Source: Mycoplasmoidaceae bacterium (GTDB lineage: Bacteria > Bacillota_I > Bacilli_A > Mycoplasmatales > Mycoplasmoidaceae). From it: DNA of 31,374 bases. The stretch's first letter is position 1; each line of letters begins with the position of its first letter. The stretch lies in contig JAKSVR010000006.1 in NCBI GenBank assembly GCA_024427105.1, forward strand, positions 1 through 31,374. The letters run 5' to 3'. Under the pieces are notes generated by a model that was not told the DNA's origin, made no database searches, and was given only the letters and a program-made list of their open reading frames with translations. This document shows, piece by piece, positions 20,913 through 31,374 of the stretch. Made by a program: the position numbers and the translations under genes.

Positions 20913-21647
20913 ATGTCAATTAATGCCAAAGTTTTTAAAACAGAAACATTTGGGGCGGTAGATGGACCTGGAGTAAGATTAGTAATATTCTTACAAGGTT
21001 GTAATTTCCGCTGTATTTATTGTCATAATCCTGAGAGTTGAGAATTATCAAATTCAACCAATAAGGAAATGTCAGTTCATGACGTTATTTCTCTATATGA
21101 AAAGAACAAACCTTTCTACGAAAGAGGTGGTATTACTTTATCTGGTGGAGAACCAATGTTGCAACACCAATTTATCAAAGAATTAGCTATTGAATGTAAA
21201 GCCAAAAACATTCATTTAGCGATTGATACATCAGGATGTAATTTTTATAGTAATAAACAAGCTTATCAAGATTTATTAGATCTTGTCAATTTATGAATTG
21301 TGGATGTTAAAGCATTAGATACTAATCTTCATAAAAAATTAACCGGTTTTGAAAAATTAGCAGGTGTTGATTTAATCAAATTCTTAGAATCTAATAATAA
21401 ACCATATTGACTTCGACAAGTTATTATTCAAGGAATTAATAATGATTTAACTCATATGGACCAATTAGTTGATTTTATTAAGCCTCTAAACCACTGTATA
21501 AGAGCAGAACTCTTATCTTTCCATAATTTAGCTAGTGATAAGTATAAATCATTAGGTATTGATTACCCTTGTAAAGATATGAAAATGCTTTCAACCCCTG
21601 AATTTGAAAGGTTAAAAACTTACTTAGATAAACAAATACATAAATAA
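20913..21647 (+). CDS. pflA: Pyruvate formate-lyase activating enzyme (radical SAM)
   Basis: 244 residues, the normal length. A radical-SAM enzyme that abstracts a hydrogen from the PFL glycine to create the glycyl radical, needing a reduced [4Fe-4S] cluster. The cluster ligands are C30, C34 and C37 in [13 protein letters not shown], and the SAM-binding block [11 protein letters not shown] follows. The start motif [18 protein letters not shown] is characteristic of PflA. The ATG is one base past the pflB stop, so the pair is one operon with coupled translation. The electron donor for its cluster (flavodoxin or ferredoxin) is not encoded in the window, though PFOR nearby makes low-potential electrons. 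No hairpin terminator follows; the next promoter is 12 bases beyond the stop. Confidence 0.96.
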
Positions 21648-21659
21648 TTATATTTTTTG

Positions 21660-21665
21660 TATAAT
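21660..21665 (+). promoter_or_regulatory. -10 box of the [FeFe] hydrogenase gene
   Basis: Exact TATAAT 26 bases before the hydrogenase ATG, giving a leader of about 20 bases without a Shine-Dalgarno site. Confidence 0.5.
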
Positions 21666-21691
21666 AAAAAAGATTAAAATAAGCTATTATT

Positions 21692-23578
21692 ATGGACTGA
21701 AAATTTGAGACATATGTTGAAAAGATAAAATTCGACGTTTTACGTGAGGTTGCCAGAGCATGTTATGCTGGTAATTTTAAAGACGTTGAATCAAAACTTC
21801 CCGAAATATTAGTCCCAGGACGTAAAGCTAATTATCGTTGCTGTGTTTATATGGAACGAGCAATCATGGCTGAACGTATCAAGATTACTCGTGGTGGTGA
21901 GTGAGATGACTTTAACATCATCGATGTTATTCCTATTGCCTGTGATCAATGCCCAATGGGTGGATACACTGTAACTGAATCTTGCCGTGGATGTATTGGC
22001 CACGCTTGTAAGCAAGCATGTCCTAAAGGTGCAATATCAGTTGATAGTCACCATCGTGCTCATATTGATAAAGAAAAATGTGTTAACTGCGGATTGTGTG
22101 CCAAAGCATGTCCGTTTGGTGCGATTTATAATTTCCGCCGTCCATGTCAAAAAGCATGTCCAGTAGGCGCTATTACAATGGATGAAAACTTATCTGCAAA
22201 GATTGACTACACAAAGTGTATTACTTGTGGTCAATGCACACAAAAATGTCCATTCGGAGCTATTGCTGCTAAGACATTTATGACATTCTTAATTGACCAT
22301 ATTCGTAATAATATTTTGTCAACTAAGAAACGTCCAATTATTGCAATGGTTGCTCCATCAATTGCTGCTCAATTTCCAAGTGTTTCAATCGAACAAGTTA
22401 TTGAAGGAATTATGCAATTAGGTTTCTCTCATGTTGTTGAAGTCGCTTCTGGTGCTGATATGGTAGCAAAACATGAAACTAAGGAATTGAGTGAAAAGAA
22501 ATTGTTATTTTCTTCATGTTGTCCAGCATTCTTCGAATATGTTCGAAGATTCCATCCTGAATTAAAAGACAAAATTAGTGAATCATTAAGTCCAATGGCA
22601 ACAATCGGACGAGCTTTAAAACAAAAATATCCTGATTCATTAACTGTATTCATTGGTCCATGTACTGCAAAGAAAGCTGAAAGAAGTAGACCAGAAGTAC
22701 GACCATACGTTGACTACGTTTTAACATTTGCTGAAGTACGAGCAATGTTTTCAGCTCGTGAGATTGAAATTGAAACATTACAAGGTAAAACATTTGATGA
22801 AGCTTCTCCATTCGGTCGTAGCTTTGGCCGTGTTGGTGGTGTTTCAGAAGCAATTATTCAAGGTCTTAATGAATTAAATATTAAAGATTTTAAAGTTTCT
22901 TCATTAGCATGTAGTGGTATGAAAGAATGCATTAGAGCAATTGATGCAATTTCTTCTGGTGATTCAAAATATAACTTCATTGAAGGAATGGCATGTGAAG
23001 GTGGATGTATTTGTGGCCCTGAAAGTTTAAACCATAACTATTCTGTTGGTCGAGCTTACATTCAGGCTCACGCAAAGAAAGCTAAGGCAAGAACAATCAT
23101 TGAATCCGCAAATGTTTATGATGAATTAGTGCCTTCTCAACAACAACCACAGCCATTTATTATGCCTGCAATTAATCAACCAGGACTAAAGAAAGGGGAA
23201 ACAACTTTCTTTCCTCCTTCTTCATCAACACCAAAAAAATCAATGTCAGTTTCTGAAATGATTAAGAACGCTGAAGTTCCACATAAAATTACTCATCTTG
23301 ATGCTGAATCACAAGGACCAATTCCAAATCAACCAGGTAGATTAAGAGATTCTCACCTTCAATCACAACAATCTCTTCAACAGTCTGTTTCTCAAAACAA
23401 ACAAGTTGAGCAACCGAAGGTTGAACCGGCAATTGTACCTGCAAAACCAGCACAAGAAAAACCAGCATTTAATAACCTTCCAAAAGAAGAAATTAATAAT
23501 GCAAATGCTCCGGTTTCTACACCTGCTCAACCTGTTCAAATAGCCCAACCTGAAGTAAAAAAAGAACCTCAAAAATAA
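21692..23578 (+). CDS. [FeFe] hydrogenase, group B-type, with Pro/Gln-rich C-terminal tail
   Basis: 628 residues. Residues 13-110 carry the group B signature (YRCCVYMERAI, CDQCP at 84-88, CRGC at 98-101, then HACKQACP). Ferredoxin-type cluster motifs follow: C130-x2-C133-x2-C136-x3-C140, C152-x3-C156 and C176-x2-C179-x2-C182-x3-C186. The H-cluster domain has L1 SSCCPAF (C276, C277), L2 GPCTAKKAE (C324) and L3 MACEGGCICGP (C435, C439). All expected cluster ligands are present, so proton reduction to H2 or H2 oxidation is likely. I recall this architecture as the B1 group. Residues 481-628 are an added low-complexity tail rich in Pro, Gln, Ala and Lys, absent from typical relatives. The first 264 bases are needed for a complete protein and include two TGA-coded Trp. 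The gene has its own promoter and a terminator. Confidence 0.93.
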
Positions 23579-23595
23579 GTTATTAACTTATTTTT
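23571..23595 (+). terminator. Terminator hairpin spanning the hydrogenase stop codon
   Basis: Perfect 11-bp stem AAAAATAAGTT/AACTTATTTTT with loop ATT. The left arm contains the TAA stop; the T run is part of the right arm. Confidence 0.7.
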
Positions 23596-23605
23596 GAATT
23601 AGATA

Positions 23606-23611
23606 TATAAT
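23606..23611 (+). promoter_or_regulatory. -10 box of the PFOR gene
   Basis: Exact TATAAT, 50 bases before the PFOR ATG and immediately ahead of a strong inverted repeat. Confidence 0.55.
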
Positions 23612-23613
23612 AT

Positions 23614-23638
23614 ATGTACATCCTTCTAGGATGTACAT
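23614..23638. promoter_or_regulatory. Inverted repeat at the PFOR transcription start
   Basis: Perfect 10-base arms ATGTACATCC and GGATGTACAT with loop TTCTA, then TTTATTT. It sits where transcription from the TATAAT box would begin. It could be an operator, a 5' mRNA hairpin, or a second terminator for the hydrogenase. Confidence 0.6.
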
Positions 23639-23661
23639 TTTATTTAAGAAAGAATATTTAT

Positions 23662-27183
<3,522 letters not shown>

Positions 27184-27200
27184 TATTCTTTCTTAAAATT

Positions 27201-27230
27201 CACACTTGAGGAGTCAAGTGTGTTTTTTAT
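27201..27230 (+). terminator. Rho-independent terminator of the PFOR gene
   Basis: 9-bp stem CACACTTGA/TCAAGTGTG, loop GGAG, followed by TTTTTTATTT. It begins 18 bases after the stop. Confidence 0.93.
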
Positions 27231-27257
27231 TTATATTTTGCTTATATTTTTCACAAA

Positions 27258-27263
27258 TATAAT
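27258..27263 (+). promoter_or_regulatory. -10 box of the TetR-type gene
   Basis: Exact TATAAT 22 bases before the ATG at 27286, with Shine-Dalgarno AAGGGAG (27274-27280) in between. Confidence 0.55.
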
Positions 27264-27285
27264 TTCATTTTCAAAGGGAGAAATT

Positions 27286-27870
27286 ATGAAATTACTTGAA
27301 TATGAAGATAATGATTTAAGAATCATTAAAACAGATAATGCATTAACTTATGCACTGTTTGATGCACTTAAAGAAAACGTTAAGATAAAAGTATTAAATT
27401 TGTGTAAAAGAGCTGATGTTACAGCAATGACATACTATCGTCATTTTGGAAATAAATATCAATTGTATACATTTGCTATTAAAAAACAATTGCAAGCTTT
27501 TCTTCCAATTCCCAAAAAACTTAAGCCCAGCACAATGAGACAATTAGTGTATTATTTGTTAGTTAATACCCAAAAGTTTATTTTTGATAGTAAAGATGTT
27601 ATCCTACAAAGTTTATCTAAAATAGATAAAAAAGGAATTGACCAATCATATATTGGAATGATGTTTTCCATTTATCGATATTATGTTCATCAAGAAATTA
27701 AATTGATTTGTGGTAAAGCTTCAAGTTTAGAAACAAGTATGTGGGCGAATCTACTAAGTGGTGCGATTGTTATTCTTTTTATGAACCAACTAAAATGTGC
27801 AATCAATGTCAATTCTAAACTAATTTGAGACTCAACAAAAAACTTATTATCATTCATAAATAAGTATTAA
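27286..27870 (+). CDS. TetR/AcrR-family transcriptional regulator
   Basis: 194 residues. The N-terminal helix-turn-helix (about 30-65) reads KVLNLCKRADVTAMTYYRHFGNK, the classical TetR recognition pattern ending in tyrosine-arginine-histidine-phenylalanine. The C-terminal ligand/dimer domain (about 70-194) has no recognisable ligand signature and resembles the DhaS-like subgroup. The start at 27286 has a good Shine-Dalgarno AAGGGAG; an upstream in-frame ATG at 27220 lies in the PFOR terminator and is rejected. The last Trp is TGA (27826-27828), so the protein ends at 27870 and not there. TetR regulators bind short palindromes near promoters; the palindromes upstream of the pfl and PFOR genes are candidate sites, but no direct link is shown. 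The stop codon lies within an inverted repeat. Confidence 0.85.
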
Positions 27871-27880
27871 TATACTTATT
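27859..27880. repeat. Inverted repeat at the end of the TetR-type gene
   Basis: Perfect 9-base arms AATAAGTAT and ATACTTATT with spacer TAAT. The TAA stop codon is in the spacer. No T run follows on the + strand, so terminator function is doubtful. Confidence 0.5.
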
Positions 27881-27947
27881 AAAAACATTAAAAACCTTTT
27901 AGCATAGCTAAAGAAAATAAATAGATAAAAAGATATACTAAAAAATA

Positions 27948-27953
27948 TATAAT
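27948..27953 (+). promoter_or_regulatory. -10 box placed for a leaderless PQ-loop transcript
   Basis: Exact TATAAT ending 6 bases before the ATG at 27960, separated only by T residues. Transcription would begin at the start codon. Confidence 0.5.
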
Positions 27954-27959
27954 TTTTTT

Positions 27960-28940
27960 ATGTTTATCTCTGCAACAATAACATCGTTGGTTACAACTAT
28001 TGATATTAATCCTCTAACAATAGCTATTTTTTGCACAGTTTTTGGATGTATTACAATGGTTATGTCACAAGTTGTTTCCTTGTCTCAAATCTATACTGTT
28101 GCTAAAACTAAAAACACCAGTGGGACATCTTTATTAACATACGTGTTTTTTGTAATTATGTCATTGTTAAGTATGTCGTGGGCAATGACTTTTTATTTTA
28201 ATAGTGGTTTGCCTGAAGGTGCTGATATTGTATTACAACAACTAAGAATTGTTCCATTGATCATATGTTATTTTGCTGATTTAATATATTCTCTGGTTAT
28301 GACAGCAATAAAAGTTCGATATATGGTTCTAGCTAAAAAGATGAACAAAACCGAACTAGAACTATCGGTATATTTAATAAATCAACAACAAAAGAAGTAT
28401 GTTGAATCTCATTACAAAAAAAGATATTCAAAGTATTTTAAATTTATTTGTCTAATTTTTGGTGCTTCAACACTAATAATTTTGTTTGGCACACTTTTTT
28501 CTCTTTATACTGCAGATACTATTATAAAAATTGGAACATCACATCCTGTTGATTCTGATGTAGTTATGACGTTAAGTCTTCTTGGTGCATTTGCATGAGA
28601 AGCTATAAGTTGACCACAATTTATTAAGTGTATCAAATATCGAGATACATCTGGTATTTCACTTAACTGAGCTATATTTTTACCAATGGCTTGCATTATT
28701 TCATTCGTATATGCATTACTTTTAGGTTTTGGAGTAGATTCGTTTGGTTTAGATACTCTTGGAGCCTTAATCTTCAACGGAATGATCGTAAACTTTGGTA
28801 TTTTAATAATTAAAGCGCAAAACATTCGAAAAACAAAAAAATTAGGTATTTCTGAACTTGAATATACAAAGATAAAATTATTACCTAAAATTAAAGCAAA
28901 ACAAGAAAAGATTCAATCTAAAAAGAAAAAAAGAGCTTAG
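27960..28940 (+). CDS. PQ-loop repeat membrane protein (SWEET/PQ-loop superfamily-like)
   Basis: 326 residues, about seven hydrophobic segments. Two internal repeats carry PQ-loop-type cores: SLSQIYTVAKTKNTSGTSL (about residues 40-58) and SWPQFIKCIKYRDTSGISL (about 218-236). Each is followed by a membrane helix pair, separated by a charged middle segment (about 125-160). PQ-loop proteins move small solutes such as sugars, amino acids or cystine. Substrate not predictable. The C-terminus is a Lys-rich cytosolic tail. Trp codons are both TGG (WAM near residue 74) and TGA. No Shine-Dalgarno site; a -10 box ends 6 bases before the ATG. It converges with argS on a shared hairpin terminator. Confidence 0.78.
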
Positions 28941-28950
28941 GCTCTTTTTT
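28926..28950. terminator. Bidirectional terminator between the PQ-loop gene and argS
   Basis: Stem AAAAAAGAGC/GCTCTTTTTT with loop TTAG. T runs on both strands would serve both convergent genes; it contains the TAG stop of the PQ-loop gene and the two-base edge of the argS stop. Confidence 0.85.
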
Positions 28951-30622
28951 ACATCTTATCAACTACATCTATACCAAGAAGTTGCAAACCGTTTTTAATG
29001 ACAGTGGCAACACAATCAATTAAGTATAACCGTTGTCCAATTAATGCTTGGTCTTTACAATCATTTATTCTTACTTGTTCATAGTATGTGTGAACTAATT
29101 TAGCTAAATTTGTTAAATATAGACACATCTTATGTACTTCATATGTTTTACCAATGTTTTCTATTGTAGGCATAAAGAAGAACATTTGATTGATTAATTC
29201 ATTTTCTAATGGATGAGTTAAAAGATTGATATCTTTTTCCTTTTTAGATTGGACTTTAGCAAGAATTTGTTTAATTCGAACATAAGCATATTGAACATAG
29301 AATAAACCATTTTCATTGTTCTTTTTTCCAGCTTTTTCAACATCAATTGTGATATGAGAATCAAGAGATTGATTAACTAGGTATCATCTTGCAGCATCTT
29401 TTCCAATTAAATTGATTAAGTCAATAGTTGTAAAACTATTTCCTGATCGTTTGGACATTTTAAATTCTTGTCCATTTTTTGTTAGTTGAACCATTTGCAT
29501 AATGCAGACATGCATTTGATCTTTTCTAAAACCCAACATTTGGATAGCGGTTGACATTCGATCTACATAAGATTTGTGGTCAGCGCCCCAAATATTAAAG
29601 ATTCTGTCATAACCTCTAGATAATTTCAAGTTATGATATGCGATATCAGGTGTGAAATATGTGTAGTTACCATCAGATTTAATTAACACACGATCTTTGT
29701 CATCACCATATTGTGTTGTTCTTAATCATTTTGCACCATCAGCATCATATAGATACTTATTTAGTTTTTTAAATGCTGCATTAATTAAATCATTTTCATA
29801 AATATATGATTCTGGAGATCACAAATCCATTGTTACATTTAGCTTGCCTAAATGATCTTTAATAATATCAAGTAGTCTTGTTTTAGAAAAATCACCGATT
29901 AATTTATTTGCTTCAGCATCTAGAATTCCATTTTGATCAAATTTAGTATTGACAAAACGATTTTCATATTGTTTTTTTAATAATTCAGCTGTATCTATAA
30001 TTTCTTGTGCATGATAACTATCATCAGGTAATTCAACTTTTTGACCAAAAAGTTGTAGATATCTAATTAAAACAGATAAAGCTAATTTTTTAATTTGATT
30101 TCCACCATCATTAATATAGTATTCACGATCAACTTTTATACCATTAGCTTCAAAGATTCTGGCTAATGAATCACCGTATGCACCATTTCGCGCATGACCA
30201 ATGTGTAATAAACCTGTAGGGTTAGCAGAAACAAATTCAATGTTGTATCACAATTTTTTCTTTTTTAATTGTCCAAAATTCTTAGTTGTGCTTATTGCAT
30301 CAAGCAATAATTTTTTAGAAATGGGGGTTAAATAAAAATTAATGAAACCAGGGCCAGCAACTTCAATTTTAGCAAATGAATCAGGTTTAATTAGTTGAGC
30401 AATTTGTTTTGCACTATCAACTTTCTTTTCGTTACCTAATTGTAAAGACATTACAACATTAGTTGTAAAGTCTCCATATTTTGAGTTTCTTGTTTTATCA
30501 ACATTAATATTTTCAGGGGTAAGAGCAATACTGGGTATGTTATTTTTCTTAGCATACTTTTGAATTGCATCATATACCTCGTTTTTGATAAACGAAACTA
30601 TTGATTCATTTTTGTAATTCAT
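28949..30622 (-). CDS. argS: Arginyl-tRNA synthetase
   Basis: 557 residues, usual length 550-580. A class I synthetase that charges tRNA-Arg. The N-terminal Add1 domain (about 1-120) is followed by FVSANPTGLLHIGHARNGA, with HIGH at residues 140-143. The second ATP-site motif is the KMSKR at 388-392 (FKMSKRSGNSF). The GADHKSYVDRM block and the C-terminal anticodon-binding DALR domain (VQYAYVRIKQIL through LYLTNLAKLVHTYYEQVRI) complete the family pattern. Several Trp are TGA. The ATG directly follows the stop of the DNA glycosylase gene (TAAATG), with a GGAAAGAG-like ribosome site inside that gene's end. Ends at the hairpin shared with the PQ-loop gene. Confidence 0.95.
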
Positions 30623-31249
30623 TTATTGCTCTTTCCTTTCATTTCTAATTTTCCACATACAAAGGCTAAAAAGAGTTAATTGACCTTTATATTTAATTTT
30701 AATACTATTTATATCTTGTGCAGTTATCTTTTGTTTATGTAAGAAGGTTTGTAACCCTTTGATAAAATCTTCATCTTCATTACACAATATGTTTTGTTTA
30801 AAGCAAGCAAATAAAGCAAATGTCTTGATGGTGTTTAGTGATATCCCAGAATATTTTGATAATATATCAATAGCATATGATTCAGAACAAGTTAAACACA
30901 TTTTCAAATTTAATTGTTTGGATAAAACATCATTAGTTATTGTTTTAATAATCTTAGCCTTATCAACCCCAAGAATATTACTTAATATATCGCTACTTAA
31001 TTTATTAATTTTTTTTGGAGTAACTTTTCTTACATAATTATGAATTTGTGTTCATTGTGTTTCTAATTGTTGACTTGTTAGATTTTGACCAACAATTGTA
31101 TGTATTAATCCTGAATATAATTGACGATAGATTCGTACATAAAATGGTTGATCAATATCAAAATATTCAGATAATTCTTGATGTTTGTCAACAAATGATT
31201 GAATAATCTTTTTATCAATGGCTACAAATTTGAAATATGGACTTTTCAT
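30623..31249 (-). CDS. AlkA-like DNA-3-methyladenine glycosylase (HhH-GPD superfamily)
   Basis: 208 residues when one TGA is read as Trp (in LETQWTQIHNYV). The visible HhH-GPD pattern is SGLIHTIVGQNLTSQQLETQW (near residues 46-66) followed by helix-rich sequence with ILGVDKAKI, YSGISLNTIKTFALFACF and the acidic ILCNEDEDFIKGL, where one of the Asp residues is probably the catalytic one. This resembles short AlkA-type glycosylases that remove alkylated bases, but the hairpin Gly-x-Gly motif is degenerate, so the call is tentative. It is co-transcribed with argS (zero-base spacing) from a promoter just upstream. The -10 box (minus strand) lies at 31266-31271. Confidence 0.6.
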
Positions 31250-31265
31250 AATAATATGTATGAAA

Positions 31266-31271
31266 ATTATA
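31266..31271 (-). promoter_or_regulatory. -10 box of the glycosylase-argS operon
   Basis: TATAAT read on the minus strand, 16 bases before the ATG at 31249. The predicted leader is about 10 bases, with no Shine-Dalgarno site. Confidence 0.45.
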
Positions 31272-31287
31272 TTATTTTATCATTGAA

Positions 31288-31318
31288 ACAAAAAGAAAAA
31301 CCAGGACTTGCCTGGTTT
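31288..31318 (-). terminator. Rho-independent terminator after tRNA-Gly
   Basis: On the minus strand, stem AAACCAGG/CCTGGTTT with loop CAAGT, then TTCTTTTTG. It is 13 bases downstream of the tRNA-Gly end. Confidence 0.88.
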
Positions 31319-31331
31319 AATTTGTCCTTAT

Positions 31332-31374
31332 TGGAGCGGGTAATGGGAATCGAACCCACATTAATAGCTTGGAA
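31332..31374 (-). tRNA. tRNA-Gly (anticodon TCC), 3' part
   Basis: The minus strand begins inside the anticodon loop (TTCCAAGC, giving TCC) and continues through T arm GTGGG-TTCGATT-CCCAT, acceptor TACCCGC, discriminator T and encoded CCA. The 5' half lies beyond the window edge, so this entry is partial. The retained half matches bacterial tRNA-Gly(UCC). Confidence 0.9.

Noticed and set aside
23614..23661. Earlier in-frame ATG for PFOR at 23614
   Set aside because: It lies in the leader hairpin right at the expected transcription start and adds residues not typical of PFOR; the ATG at 23662 follows a purine-rich site and gives the family N-terminus.
27220..27285. Earlier in-frame ATG for the TetR-type gene
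   Set aside because: It lies in the right arm of the PFOR terminator and upstream of the TATAAT box; the ATG at 27286 has a good Shine-Dalgarno.
27871..27947. Possible small RNA between the TetR-type and PQ-loop genes
   Set aside because: It has only a short 6-bp hairpin (TTTAGC/GCTAAA) and AT-rich sequence; nothing supports an RNA gene.

Overview
The window is chromosomal DNA from an AT-rich mollicute (Mycoplasma/Ureaplasma-type relatives). The main evidence is that UGA is read as tryptophan: RNase R, SmpB, UvrC, LepA, ArgS and most other genes stay intact only if in-frame TGA codons are read through, always at positions where Trp fits. Genes are tightly packed, stop/start overlaps are common, Shine-Dalgarno sites are sparse, and promoters show as an exact TATAAT box with little or no -35. 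All protein genes inspected look intact. The species cannot be proven from the window. The anaerobic gene set fits a mollicute of an oxygen-poor host niche; 'Candidatus Malacoplasma girerdii', the Trichomonas symbiont, is one candidate, offered from memory and not verified.

Layout. (1) 1-3797: secG-rnr-smpB, a block order conserved in Firmicutes, convergent with a TatD-type nuclease; then tRNA-Leu(CAA). (2) 3821-9515: a YfcC-type membrane transporter, two tandem PepD-like (M20) dipeptidases and a YebC/TACO1 protein. This suggests peptide and amino-acid scavenging. (3) 9609-14630: an ABC transporter operon, permease-ATPase-permease, whose permeases carry very large domains between their last membrane segments. 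(4) 14632-18227: uvrC and lepA. (5) 18305-27870: the notable region, with a small unrecognised Cys-containing ORF, pyruvate formate-lyase and its radical-SAM activase (pflB-pflA), a group B-type [FeFe] hydrogenase with a long Pro/Gln-rich tail, pyruvate:ferredoxin oxidoreductase, and a TetR-family regulator. (6) 27960-31374: a PQ-loop membrane protein, and on the minus strand argS, an AlkA-like DNA glycosylase and the 3' half of tRNA-Gly(TCC).

How it works together (inference). Region 5 encodes two oxygen-sensitive routes from pyruvate to acetyl-CoA. PFL gives formate; PFOR gives CO2 and low-potential electrons that the hydrogenase could release as H2. This would replace the pyruvate dehydrogenase normally used by mycoplasmas. 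No ferredoxin and no H-cluster maturases (HydE/F/G) are encoded in the window. Several promoters in and near this region carry perfect AT-rich palindromes just downstream of, or around, the -10 box. Two of them, before the small ORF and before pflBA, share the same arm sequence and may be one operator or 5' mRNA element.
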